The position numbers were made by a program, and so were the translations under genes. This document shows positions 1 through 11,761 of a DNA stretch of 64,000 bases, piece by piece (positions within the stretch are counted from its first letter, which is position 1; each line of letters begins with the position of its first letter). A model generated the notes under the pieces. It saw nothing but the letters and a program-made list of their open reading frames with translations, was not told the DNA's origin and did no database searches. Source of the DNA: Liolophura sinensis (lineage: Eukaryota; Mollusca; Polyplacophora; Chitonida; Chitonidae); contig NC_088302.1 in assembly GCF_032854445.1 (NCBI RefSeq), positions 38,322,191 to 38,386,190 of the forward strand, read 5' to 3'.

Positions 1-340
1 AAAAGGGTTATTTTCGTTATAGTTGAGTATTTTTAACTCCCTGTATATATAAAGACAGATACCAACTGCATTTTTAAGATGATTAGCATATAATTATTGA
101 AAATGAGTGCAGAACTGCATCTGTTTGGACCAGACTTCAGTACTACTTCTCTTAACAAACTTACAAAGTAACGACGGCTGCCCGTGTCATAGGCAAATAG
201 CTTCAGTGAGCAACATGAAGCGATAAAAATTCAGTTTTCTTTCTGCGATAACTTCTTTCCACACATTTATGTTGAGTGTAACGACAATAATCATATGTGC
301 TCACATCTTCAAACATAATCCCGAGCATTTTTAAACAGCA

Positions 341-470
341 CTGGTATGAAGGTTAAGGTTACAATTGCACAAGGAATAATTTTCGCGTTTTTGGTGCTCT
401 CCCTGGTTCGGCTGCAGCTTTCAGTCAGGATGTTTGCCAGGTACCTGGCGAAGGGCGGTGAAGATTTGAT
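341..470 (+). repeat. Dispersed repeat G, copy 1
   Basis: CCAGGTACCTGGCGAAGGGC and a weaker upstream match to 57191-57260. The small open frame here (346-549) is therefore likely repeat-derived. Confidence 0.5.
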
Positions 471-1266
471 TCTAACTTTTGACCTAGGGGCGAGTGGAGA
501 TGAATGGGGGAATGGGGGAAGCTTGTGTGCGCAGTTGGTTCTGTATTAAGTGGAAATACAAATATATTTATAGATTGTTCCGTAGTGGACCGCAATGACA
601 ATGAGCTCATGTGGTCGGATAAGCAGAGAAATGTATGTTGAAATTGATCAGTTGTCTTACACCAAATTGAACATAGCATGCATACATATGTACATCGCAT
701 GCCAAAGGTCAGTGGTTTTCTCCACCCCTAAAACTGACTGTCATCGTGTAAATGGTAAATGTTTGAGTATGGCTATACACAACAATCACATAAATAAAGA
801 AATAAAGAAATTCTGAAGTTAAGAATAGATAAATTCCGAAGTAAAAACGTTACTTTAGGTAAGGGACTATATAAGCTGCACTGTTTTTCCTTAGCTGGCT
901 GCATGGCGACCAGACAATGCATATACTTGAAGTCAGATCGCTGCATCAAGATAAACGTGAGCCCATGACACAATGACGTGAAGTAAAATTCAGCTCTGTT
1001 TGTTTTACAAAACTTGAGTTGATTCAGGATCGTCCCTGTGTTCGACAGGGGTTACATGCAACAGTAATTTATCATCATTAAGCCTAAACAGTGACCGTGT
1101 GGTGACATAACACATGTTTTTTATGGTTCTAAGCTCAACTCTTAGCATGATATAGCTTACAGTAGCTGATACATGCACCTCAGGCATTGTTCGCAGTAAA
1201 CACACGTCTAAGCCCGAGGCAGTTTAATCAACTATTCTGGAAGTTATTAGCTTCCAACCAAAAGGC

Positions 1267-1393
1267 CGCGGATAGTCGTGTGTTTCCCATGGGCTCTGTC
1301 CGGTTTCCTCTCACCATAATGCTGGCCTCCTTCGCATAAGTGAAATATTCTTGTATACGGCGTAAAACACGAATCAAATAAAAAAAATAAATA
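1267..1393 (+). mobile_element. SINE type A, 3' fragment
   Basis: GGGCTCTGTCCGGTTTCC through CATAAGTGAAATATTC, ACGGCGTAAAACACG and A-rich tail. Confidence 0.82.
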
Positions 1394-1927
1394 CATCCAA
1401 ACTGTGTTTAGTATTTGCACAAACTCTTATTCATTTCACTATTAAACGTTACATTCCACTTTACGGTACAGCATGCATTTACATACTAGACGACCGCCCA
1501 GGTAATTAACTAAGTGACCAATCAACGTGGAAAAAATCACTCTAATCAACAATACAACCAACCCGCTAAATACCAGCAAATTTTTCGTAGTTCCGTACAT
1601 TAACCTTTACAAAAACTGAAGTTATGTGCGATAAAGCGTGCGAGTAGCTTATCAGTCATATCTCGGTCGTACTGATTCTTAATTATGTTGAGTTCGCGTG
1701 AACTTAGCTTTAGACGCGAACCCATGCGCAAGCTTTAAGGCATTTCAATACCTGGTTGTATGTATATAAATCAAATAAAATATATATCAATAAAATTCAC
1801 CGTTAGGTCATATCGCCAGAGATATGTCGTACGTCGTAAAGATATGAATCATAGTTTCACAGTGTGAGCCAGGGCTTGTCTTTTCCTTGTAAAATTTTCA
1901 TCATAAAGGTATTTATGAGTACGGGAT

Positions 1928-1995
1928 TAAACATACATTTCCGGCCATTTACTAACTCAAATAAACATACATTTCCGGCCATTTACTAACTCAAA
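1928..1995 (+). repeat. Exact 34-bp tandem duplication
   Basis: TAAACATACATTTCCGGCCA followed by TTTACTAACTCAAA occurs twice head to tail without a mismatch. Confidence 0.95.
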
Positions 1996-2213
1996 TAACT
2001 CAAATTTCAATTAAACAGAAAATTCTCTTCAACGCACGAGTTAAAAGTTGAAGTTGTAAATTGTTGTAAATTGAAAAAACTGAAATCTAAAGTCACCCCA
2101 CTGTACCATACTGCGATGTTAGAAAAGCGTATGAGTGCTTTTTAAGATAAATCTGCGAAACACCACTATGTAAACCAACGTCTCATCATCGATTAAGAAA
2201 GCTATTCTATAAG

Positions 2214-2408
2214 TCTTCCGGGTGGGGTCATACCAAAGAATTTAAAAATGGTACTTGCTGCTGTCTCGCTTGGTACTCAGCACTGAGAGGTTAGTGCAAG
2301 GAACATGACTGATTGGTCCGGTGTCAGTATAATATGACGTAACTGGATGGGGTTCATGTCTGGTTAATTGTTAAGTGCGACATTAAACCTGAAGCATATA
2401 TATATATA
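2214..2408 (+). mobile_element. SINE type B, diverged copy
   Basis: Shares TCAGCACTGAGAGGTTAG, GACTGATTGG and GGTGTCAGTAT with the full element; ends GCGACATTAAACCTGAAGC followed by an AT tail. Confidence 0.7.
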
Positions 2409-3233
2409 CTGTAAGGCCCACTTTACTGATAAAATAAAATGGAGTTTGGTACATAGCACGCCAAATGCAGGACACTTCTGTATTTTTTAAAATATAAAGA
2501 TAAAAAAAAATAGCACCTTAAAATTGAAGTTAAAACGTGTTAGGTGTCAAAACATTTAAAGCAGAGTCGAATTAAATCGCCAGTAGCCCTACCTTGACAA
2601 ACACTCCTATATCGGTTCTCGATAATTTTTACTTTTCCGGCAAAGAATAAATGAAGGGAGACAACTCTAAACGAAATGGCGTGTGAATGCTGTACAAAGT
2701 TGTCTTCTCTCTGGTTAGCCGTTGAGTGACCTCAGTAGCACATCAATCACGCGGCGTGTCAGATCCTGTCCGACCTGTTTCCTCTGCCTCGCATGGACCG
2801 GTACACAGAGCGTGGCATCCACCACTTCCAAGTACAATTTACCATACATAAATTCATAATATGTCATCTGCAACCATGTCAGGTTAATTTACCCGGCATA
2901 AACTTCTGACGCCCTATATAACTTTCAATACAAGTTATTGTCCAAGAATGTAATGGAAAAAGCATCCTTTTTGGTTTAACTGTTTAAATCACGTGAGGAT
3001 GGCGTTAAGCAACATCCCAGTAAATAATCAGAATGCTGAAAGCAACGTAAAACATCAAGCCAACCAAAGGAAAAGGCAAAGGCAAATCATCTTGACATCA
3101 AAATTGCTAAACATTTACTGGTTTCATGATGTTTATATCAATTTGTATGGGAAACAGCTGGGAAAATACGACACGCACACGTGGTCTAACAATAAAACAT
3201 TTTTCAGGAAAGAATCTGACCACTATGCAACTT

Positions 3234-3427
3234 TTTAATCTGTCACAATGAGACATCCTAAATACAAACGTTTCGAACCAGCATTACTGTTGCGCAAAAT
3301 AGGACTACTCAATTGATATTTTGTCTGTTATGATGATATTGTGTCATATTTTTTTTATAACTCATAGGCCTATTCTACAATATCCAAAACAATGTCTTAT
3401 GAAGCTGAGTGGTAAACCTTGCAGAGT
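3234..3427 (-). other. Probable 3' UTR of the WAP-protein gene
   Basis: Follows the TAG. The nearest polyadenylation-like hexamer on this strand is ATTAAA at 3239-3234; no AATAAA was found close by, so the true end is uncertain. Confidence 0.3.
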
Positions 3428-3742
3428 CTACTTGTCCTCGATAGCTTCCGCCATAGCTTCCGCTCTTTCCGACGCTGACTCGGAAGTGACCGTCCGGTCC
3501 CAAGGTGAGTCAACAGCGTCCACACAGCGGTTACAGCGACCAATGCGACAGCACTTCTCTTCTCCAGGACAATGGGGGTCCATCGAGCACTGGTTCGCAC
3601 AGGGGAGATAACTGTAGTAGGCTGGGGCCCAGGGGCAGTAATCGTCTTTGACTTCAACACACTGCGCATATGCCGGACAAGGGCGGGTGTAACATGGGTA
3701 CGTGACAGCCTTACAGGTGGTCCCCGTCGGGCAGAGCGTGTA
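3428..3742 (-). CDS. WAP-protein exon 3 (cysteine module, WAP domain, stop)
   Basis: Acceptor TTTATCTTTCGAACAG, 104 codons and a TAG at 3430-3428. It carries Cys36-60 and the complete eight-cysteine WAP domain. The sequence GCGGAAGCTAT occurs twice in a row near the 3' end and encodes AEAMAEAI. The 122-residue open frame overlapping here (3397-3765) is a shadow in another frame. Confidence 0.9.
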   Translation of the reverse strand, partial: YTLCPTGTTCKAVTYPCYTRPCPAYAQCVEVKDDYCPWAPAYYSYLPCANQCSMDPHCPGEEKCCRIGRCNRCVDAVDSPWDRTVTSESASERAEAMAEAIEDK

Positions 3743-6700
3743 CTGTTCGAAAGATAAAACAGCAAAATTATATACTACCCGCCAAACAGCACTCCTACTG
3801 GCTAAGGAAAAGTTTGGCAGTATATATTCACATTATTTATTTATTTATTTGATTGGTGTATTACATCGTACTCAAGAATATTTCACTAATACGACGGCGG
3901 CCAGGAAACCGGGATGAGCCTGGTTCACATACACAACCATCCACGACGATCCATAGGTTGTTGCAAGACCTTCCCTCGTACGACCAGAGAAGAAGCTAAC
4001 ATGAGCTGAATTTTCACAATCTATTGGAGTACATAATAGCAATTCAAGTACATATGCACCTTAGGAAGCATCAGGGAAGACAGCACAGATTAAGAAAAAA
4101 CGTTTCAATGAAGACAACATTTTAGATACCATTGTTTGTCTATGAATTTGTCCAGGCTTACCCAGCATGGGTTGTAGTTCCGATGACCTGGCATTCCCTC
4201 ACACTGCATCACAACCAACGCCTGGAAACAAAACAAAGCACATCAGGCTACTGAACCAATAAGGTTTCTGTATCTTTACATGTGGGAAAGGTCGTCAATA
4301 ACTCGCCAAAAGCCGATGCCAGCCACACCGGGTTCCTCCATCCACAAAACTGACCGACATCCTGTAATCAAATCTGACAAGAGCCGATTGAGGCACGTCA
4401 CGTTTCTATGTAGTTCGTAACGATTCACTAGCTAACTAAGATCGGTTGCGTAATAAAATAAATAAGACAGATAAATCTTTTCTCCTCCCAGATCTATTAT
4501 TGAGGTGAAAATACACTTCGCTAACTGTAAAGAAACTTGTTTAATATGACAAAATTCAAGTTTCAAAAATCGCTTTTTCGTCTATGGCGGCTGTATAATT
4601 AGAACATATATTGCGATATATAACTTTGGAGGATCTCTGAGATGTTTACTCGCCGTGTTTTTGACAAAAACGTTTTCCGTCACGTCGACGAAGTTGCATG
4701 ATGTAGCCCAACCCACATAAAAACAACCGTCCCAAGATAACTCCTCAAGAGAAGTGATAAATTATAATCACAGAATATACCAGCGTGGGCACAATGACGC
4801 TGGTGTTTTATATTTTGCTCAAGTAACTGCCCACTATGTCTGCTCACATGCCGGTCTAGGGACAGTACAGGTTATACAGCCCTGCTAAATCTCTGATAAA
4901 ACTTCACAACTTTTCAGTTCTCGTATATGCAAGTCGACCTGTTCTGTTGTTGATGAAGAGAAACTCAACATCGGTGTAAATCAATGTAGAGGGAAAACAT
5001 GCCCATGAATGTACTTTGTGACATGACTAAAACACTGCGATATTTTTTACCTTATCAATGTCAAAATAAATCAGGATTGCTTTTCATTACTTAGTTTTAT
5101 TACAGTTCGAAAGCGCTATTTAAAATCCAAGTATTAGTCCTTTGTGTGAATTTTTCTGATAGCGACGTAGGCAGGAATTTAAACCAATCAGAATTTGTCT
5201 TTTACTTTGCTGCAGTGGCATACATCACTGCATAATGTCAAAAATGTCATTTTATTTTCATTATATAGATCAGGGCCATAGTATATCACAGCCACGGCTT
5301 ACATATGGTATACCGATAAAAATTGCTCCTTCTGGTCTGAATAATGCAGTTGAAGATTTGGATAAGTTTGGCTGCGTCCATATATTTGCGTCCAATAAAC
5401 TTATATTCACATTAGTACATCGATTGTAGACAATTAATGGAAATTGATTTCGATCAATTTTCAGGTGTTCTTTAATGAGATTATTTTTTGAAGTTCACCA
5501 TGACATGGATGTAATATTCTCATTTACGAGGAAAATATCAAGGCGCCTGTATTCTTAAGGATGAAGAAAAACTTAATCTCAGAGTTGTGCAATTAGGATC
5601 CGGGATATTGTACAAACATGCAGGGTCAAACTGATTCATGACAAGCCTAGTGAGGAAAAAGAAAGAAAAGAAGAACAGACATTAAAGCAAGTGCGTCATT
5701 CCTCCGACAACTTCCTAACAAGTGTACATTAATTGTCTTCAGATACTGTTCAACTGTTCATGGGTTGCGTGATTAAGTTGTGTTTACTTTTTCCTAATGT
5801 AGTTTTAACACCTGAGCTAAAACGCTGAAGCAAAAGAAAAATGGGTTAAAACTAGTTCCTTGAGCATTATGTGAACATGATACAAGAAAAAGCAATGTTT
5901 CAAAGTAAAGAAAACCGGTCTGTAAACCTTGTCTTGGGGTGTTCTAAAATAGTTGAGAAAAAACGAAATGTTCTGACGTGGTAGATTGAGCGGTTGTTTC
6001 CGCATGGGTATGGTTGTCTATATAATAAATCAAGATCATATTGTCGGCCCGTTAATTTTCCAAGAGTAACTTTTATATAAATATCATCTTAAAAACCGAC
6101 ATTTGGTTATTAAAAGACTAAGGCGTTTTTTTTTTTTTCTAGAATGCGTCTGAACAATTAATTATATCCTATTTTGACGGATCGGGGTAACCTATATACC
6201 AAAACAGTTGCTTTGCTGTTACATGTATATATGACGAAATATAGAAAAAGGATCATGAAAACAATCCTGGACTTAAGTAAAATTTTCTGTCATTAAATTT
6301 GATAGTTTCCTTCCGTTATTTTAGCCGAAATTTGTTGAACAATAACTTACACAGAATTTACGTTGTCAAGCAACATGTCGACCTTGTTACATAAGAAATC
6401 ACAATTTTATAGTGGTTTGAAATTTTGACTTAAATCTAAGATCGTTTCGTGATCCTGGGGCCTGCTCTCTAATGCATTTAGTTACATGCTAATGCCATGC
6501 TCTCTCGTTTTGGTAACATTTTTTTTCTATGCATACAGTGACACATTGCTATGATATACAAAACAATATCCTGTTTTTAAACGTGAGTCGCGTTGAATCG
6601 TTTTCTTGAAGCTTATATTTTGGTCGAATTTCAGCTTGTCAAAGTGTCACTGATGTAGGGCGGGTCCCAAATCCGACGCTTGCTACTCAGAAGATCCAAA

Positions 6701-9048
6701 TGATAGTAGAACGCATCTTTTTCAAGTGTGACGTTGCAGTGCGTATGTGCATAATATATGTTTAATGAGCACACGTACGCCGATAATTGTGATATAATAA
6801 AGGGGAAAAAACATCAAAGCTTTGGGTCGTCTTGATACAGGCGGGAAGGAGTTTTAGGAGTTCCCCATTATATTGGCAGTATTTGGGATACTTTGCCAAT
6901 CTCCTGTGTTGTGTGCCAGTTGGGAATGCAGCATGACTACAATGCTGTTAGTTTTATTATAAGGTGATTCAAACCAGATGTGAGATGTAACTCATGTCTC
7001 CGGCTTACGAGTCTGACGATATAACCACTAGACTATCTTAGTTACAGTGAGAAATGGCCCCGAATAAATCATGGGCCACACGGTACAGGCAATGGAACTG
7101 ACTTCCATTTTCAGAGTTTTTCTTTCGACTGTTTAGCTCTTGGAAGCGATTTTAAATTATTCATGCCATTATCAGCCATTTGAATCCATCCTGATCAGAA
7201 ACTCCAAGAATCCATCCTGACAATGAGCTAAGATGTATAAGGTGAGTCACATTGAGCTAAAATGTGTAACGTCAGCGACAATGACCTAATAGTGTAACGT
7301 CAGTCACGATGGTCTGCGTTGTGTAACGTCATTTACGTTGAGTTAAGTTGTGTAACGTCATTCACACTGAGCTAAAATGCGTAACGTCAATCACACTGAG
7401 CTAGGTAGTAGATAATTTTAATTAAAGCAAATATTTTCAGATACCACAGAAAGTGTATGTCTTAGACCATAATTGGTGCAAATTACAAAATTCTAGCTCT
7501 CGTAGTTTTTGATTTACAGCTAGATCATTGAAAATGACTGCCTTCAAACCTAAAATTAATATTTTGGCTATATCCCCAAAAGTTGATCGCAGATTCGAAA
7601 TCACCGGCCAGAAATGCATATATTCGACCAATGGCAAACCCCTGAAGTATTTAAAGAAGTTTAACGACTTTTATACATTTAATGTACTAGTATTGTTCTA
7701 CGTGCATATCAAATTCCTTACGGATCCGCCCATTGGCTCATAAGGGAAAGGTGTTGAAAGGCTTCGCTCGAAATTCAGTATGGTCCATTCCGAGAAAGGA
7801 AAATGGGCTTCATGCTTTCGGCATGGAAGACTAATAAAAATACTAGAGTACTTTGTTTTACGATATATGGAGATACTATGGAACAACATTAATTATTGAT
7901 GATAGTTTTATAGTTTTTATTTGTTATTTTTTGGGATTATCCGAATATGGACTAACACACTGAAAAACAATAGTATGCACAAACAAAACATAGCGTGTTA
8001 TATATAAAGGTGATTATGATCGTTATATTATTTTTTTATTTATTTCATTGGTGTTTTACGCCGTGTTTAAGTATATTTCCCTCATACGACAGCGGCTAGA
8101 ATATGGTGGTAGGAAACCAGGCACAGCCCGGGGGAAACCTACGACTACCCACAGGCTGCTGGTAGAGCTTGCTGGACTTGAACTCACGGCGACCGCATTG
8201 GTGTGAGGCTCCTGGCTCATTGCACCGCGCTGGCACGCTAACGACCTCGGTCACGGGAGCCCGTATGATAGTTATAAAGACGTGTGCTACTTGGTACCCT
8301 TACATACTTCATGGTATAGATATTGATTACTTGGTATAATGTAAATGAGTTCTAAAAACAGGTGAATTTATAAACAGTGGCCGTGTGAACTTGGCCAGAT
8401 AAGGCTTCTTCTTTCATTTGGCATATACGAAAACAATACGTCACAATTTTAGTTGAGTATTACGCTTCAGTGTATAAGGGAGATTACAAGTGAAGGTAAC
8501 TTACAAAGCTGCTAGCGTTTCAATATCACAGTGGAAATTTGTACATCCATTATAATTTGAGGGATATATTCAAATCTTGCAAGTTTGGCCAAATCACCAT
8601 CTTTTTATCACGGTAAGGTATGGCCTCTGTAATTATCAGATAGCAACAGCATGGACTTTTTGGAAATCTTCTTTTAGAAATTGTTGGTTAATTGAACACA
8701 GTGCAAATTGTTTCCACACTGTGCAAATTGACACAAAGAAAAACTCCAATCACCACTTTTCCCAGCTTCTAGGCGAATGTTTAACATTAGATATATTTAT
8801 ACTGTATAGCCGTTTCCTTTGGGAATCTTAAAATAGGATTCTTTTACGACATGAAGTTGAAATAGACAGTAAAACTGTTCTTTAAACTGTACAAAATATA
8901 TCTTAAACACAAATAGCAGTATGTGGATTGACAAACATTGCATGTCACAATCTTCTTTTTGATAAGTAAGATGGTGATAACACTGGTCAAGGAGACGTAA
9001 TATAATACCTACCATCAAAACGAGGCCTGCTCCTGTCCACATGTTCAT
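3428..9048 (-). CDS. Secreted cysteine-rich protein with WAP domain (3 coding exons, 136 aa)
   Basis: Three exons (9013-9048, 4162-4221, 3428-3742) join in phase 0 at both introns and give 136 residues. Residues 1-21 form a signal peptide (MNMWTGAGLVLM, then ALVVMQCEG). Six cysteines follow at 31, 36, 42, 49, 54 and 60, a module I do not recognise. Residues 64-106 hold eight cysteines (68, 80, 84, 90, 96, 97, 102, 105) in the whey acidic protein order, with the diagnostic stretch CSMDPHCPGEEKCC. The last cysteine pair is spaced four and two rather than the usual three and three, with the same total. The tail (SESASERAEAMAEAIEDK) is acidic, alanine-rich and probably helical. WAP domains are typically secreted protease inhibitors or antimicrobials; in molluscs some are shell-matrix proteins (perlwapin type). 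The exact role here is unknown. The gene call is firm because signal peptide, splice sites, phase and cysteine pattern agree. Confidence 0.87.
3834..4012 (-). mobile_element. SINE type A, 5'-truncated, in WAP gene intron 2
   Basis: Reverse complement of tail, body and AGCTCATGTTAGC segment; lies between WAP exons 3 and 2. Confidence 0.8.
4162..4221 (-). CDS. WAP-protein exon 2
   Basis: Acceptor TTTGTTTCCAG, 20 codons in phase 0 (ALVVMQCEGMPGHRNYNPCW), donor GTAAGC. It completes the hydrophobic signal core and supplies the first cysteine of the mature protein (Cys31). Confidence 0.85.
7190..7408 (+). repeat. ~30-bp tandem array containing GTAACGTCA
   Basis: About seven diverged copies of GTGTAACGTCATTCACACTG plus AGCTAAAAT, in intron 1 of the WAP gene. 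Each unit carries TAACGTCA, close to the CRE/ATF core TGACGTCA. Confidence 0.82.
8031..8263 (-). mobile_element. SINE type A, minus orientation
   Basis: Near full length with tRNA-like head on the right. Flanks TATGATCGTTATA (8015-8027) and TATGATAGTTATA (8264-8276) differ at one base: a target-site duplication. Lies in intron 1 of the WAP gene. Confidence 0.87.
9013..9048 (-). CDS. WAP-protein exon 1 (signal peptide)
   Basis: ATG at 9048-9046, twelve codons (MNMWTGAGLVLM), donor GTAGGT directly after the ATG at residue 12, phase 0. A TATATA stretch lies about 30 bp upstream (around 9076-9084), which would give a very short 5' UTR; an acceptor-like AAATAAATCAG five bases before the ATG is the alternative, implying an upstream untranslated exon. 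Confidence 0.75.
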
Positions 9049-9568
9049 AAAAACTGATTTATTTCAAAGAGGCAGCATATATACGGGTGTAAAACAAAGG
9101 GTCTCTGTAGTAATTCACAAGTTCTGCCACAGGTGATAATAAATGTATAGATAATACATGACTTACATGTTCATTATTTTGTAAACCTATTAACAATCCC
9201 AAACTCTGAAAAAAATTAGAGGTATGAATAAGTTGGTGTATAAGGTATTCTGGGAAACATCACCCGGCACACACTTATGATTCCCGCAAGAGGCTGTCTG
9301 GAGTATGGACAAGAAAAATTAATATACTGAGATTATCCATAATGAATAATTAGAGGATGAAAAAATTAGAGGATAAAAATAACATTCCATTCATAATAGA
9401 TCCATTGCACATAGAAAACTTCCTTCGTTTGCATAAATCTGAATATCACATAATCCTGTGGTATTACCACGCCTGCAGTCACAACGGCATTTAGTACATT
9501 TTCTTTTTTCAGTGTTCATTAGGTGCGAAATTCAAAGCTGCTATACGCGAGGCGTTGAACCGTGGACC

Positions 9569-9727
9569 TGGGCCCGGTTTCACAAAATTTCCTAGGTTCA
9601 GGTAGATTTTTGTAGCTTATATCCAGCATGGAGCGTTTCTCAACAATACTAATGCCAAACACTTCAAATGTATATTAGTATGTTGCTTAAACAAAAAAAC
9701 TTAAGAAGTTTCGTGAAACCCGGCCCA
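9569..9727. mobile_element. MITE-like element with terminal inverted repeats
   Basis: Left end TGGGCCCGGTTTCACAAAAT and the reverse complement of the right end TGGGCCGGGTTTCACGAAAC match over about 28 bp; 159 bp long, no open frame. Flanking duplication not resolved. Confidence 0.7.
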
Positions 9728-9830
9728 GCATTTTCCAGGGCTGGCTCATATGTACTGCAAAAGGTTCACAATTTCGGGAAATTCCATACCAAACTTAAAA
9801 ATTTGTGAGTAGTGAAGAAGTATACTCTTA

Positions 9831-10000
9831 AGGCCTTCCATGGCCTGATGGTTAGCGTACTAGCTCAGCACAATGGCGTCGGAGTCTCTCACCAATGCTG
9901 TCGATGGGAGTTCCCGGTTACCTTCAACCGGGCTGACCGCGGTCGTATAAGTGAAATGTTCTTGGGCGTAAACTCTAATCGAATAAAGAAAAAAAAATAA
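9831..10000 (+). mobile_element. SINE type A, internally deleted
   Basis: tRNA-like head (CCATGGCCTGATGGTTAGCG), then a shortened body, GTATAAGTGAAATG and a poly-A-rich tail. Confidence 0.78.
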
Positions 10001-11523
10001 TCACGATCAATATTCATCTGTGGTTTGTCGACTGGCAACCTGGTTTTCATTCCATGTGAATAACCTTACCCTGCCACTGGCGGTTTATCCTGATGCATTG
10101 CGAGTTAGGTGCATTGTGTGTTTTCAGTTTGTTTCCGTGGATAAATATGTAAGACTCTCACTGATCGCTCCAGAGTCAAATACCTCTCCAGCTGCCACAG
10201 CACGGTGTTGTCCACTTTCACCCCCCCCCCCCCCCCCCCACCCTTTTAAACCAGTATATATGAAAATTTCAAGTGTACATCGTAAAAGCCCAGTGAAATA
10301 AATTAAGAAATACGACTGTGTCTATACTTTACGCCTTATCGTAAATGTCACTTTGGGTAAGCATATAGTCATCAGTTAAAGAAGTTGCTCTTGAATGCTT
10401 TTATATTAGCCAAGAGAAGGAACGAATGATAACAGTTTCGCGCCACCTGGGCAATATAGCAGTCATATGGTGGCGAATCACTCCGGAGAAAAGGAAACAT
10501 TTGGTGGGTGAACTGATTATACAGCACTGATTCCTGCCATGTTTGGATATATATATATACTCTATCAAGAATCTAAAGCAACTTCTAAAAACGCACATAG
10601 AAAAATACAAATTTTTTCCTGGAATCTGCACCGAGTCACTTCATATCTGATTCGTGTTTACAATGAGGGAAATACACCGAGTGACCGAATCTCCCAAATG
10701 CGTGCGTCATCGTTAATTTCATGAACACCGGTCATTCTAGAAGTATGACTGTGTGTTCTTAATAGCCGTTTTAACCAGCGTAGCCTCGACATAAGGGAAG
10801 ATAAAAATGTGTATAGACCTTATTAGACCAAGCCGTGTATTTAAGTAAAGCCCATCTCGTTCAGTATAGGTACAGTCTGATAGGTAAATCCCGACAAAAA
10901 TGACAGCAAATGACTGATTCGCGGATTCACCGTTTAGCTATGTTCTTGCCTTTCCATTACAGAAATGTTAAATTGTCCCACCCGTGTTTCGTGTTTAAAG
11001 AGTCTGGAGAGTTTTGGCCAAAAAATCCATATTCGTCAAGAACAGCTGAATTTTTTGTCAAGCAGTAAATATCAGACTCGCGTACTATTTATAATGTTGA
11101 AATAATTGTGAAGTTTGGAAAAGTTAATACGTAAATGTAAAGTTAAATCCACTTTGTAAATTTTAGGAGCCTTAATGCCGATTTTGAACGCCAACACGTG
11201 TACTGACGAAGCTGAGATCTTGTGGAAGGTAATTGTTTGGGCTTATCCTAAAACAGTAGCACAACTTTGTCTGGAATTGCGGCGATCGATTTTTGGAAAA
11301 AATCTCCGGTATAGCCTCTATAGGTATCTCAAAAGAAATCCACAGGAGTGAGCCATTAGTATTTATTACAGACATTGTCTATACATACGGCACAAACAAT
11401 AAGGTGAACAGGATGCTGGGATCAGGCTTGTATATATAAAACGTCCATGATCAACTTTCTTAAACGCGCTTACTTAAGAAAAAGTAACAAATTAAATCCA
11501 ATAATTTCAGTACAAATACTTAC

Positions 11524-11553
11524 CGTAACAATGAGGCTAGCTACGATCCACAT
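11524..11553 (-). CDS. Candidate alternative first exon encoding a signal peptide start
   Basis: On the minus strand an ATG at 11553 opens ten codons (MWIVASLIVT) that end exactly at a consensus donor GTAAGT in phase 0. A TATA box (TTATATAAG, 11752-11761) and a CRE-like TGACGTCT just upstream of it sit about 200 bp before the ATG. I found no further exon of a separate gene downstream. Spliced to the WAP gene's exon 2 it would give MWIVASLIVT then ALVVMQCEG, a complete signal peptide in frame. It may therefore be an alternative promoter and first exon of that gene, or the start of a gene whose other exons I missed. Confidence 0.4.
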
Positions 11554-11751
11554 CTTTGAGACTTTCCCTACGACGTTTGTGCAAACCAGACCTGTTATAT
11601 TGATTTGTCAACTGGTTAGCGAGGTCAATGCCCGGCTTAATCTCTAATGAAAACTGGATCAAAACTGAATGAAATCGTGATGAAAACCACACGAGAGACG
11701 AGCTCTGTGACTTTCTTGTCCATAAATATATCTGCCCACGTTGACTGGTTT

Positions 11752-11761
11752 CTTATATAAG
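11752..11761 (-). promoter_or_regulatory. TATA box for the 11.55 kb candidate first exon
   Basis: Palindromic CTTATATAAG, about 200 bp upstream of the candidate ATG and next to a TGACGTCT (CRE-like half) on the same strand. Spacing fits a 5' UTR of about 170 bases. Sequence evidence only. Confidence 0.35.

Larger units (their letters stand above)
1..3233. other. Intergenic sequence, no gene seen
   Basis: AT-rich, holding a type A and a type B SINE fragment, the 34-bp duplication and repeat G. Small open frames lack splice or family support. Confidence 0.5.

Noticed and set aside
346-549. Short protein with a signal-like N terminus
   Set aside because: Overlaps dispersed repeat G (CAGGTACCTGGCGAAGGGC, also at 57.2 kb); no splice or family support.
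3397-3765. 122-residue minus-strand open frame over the WAP exon
   Set aside because: It is a shadow: the neighbouring frame encodes the eight-cysteine WAP domain with proper splice sites and phase.
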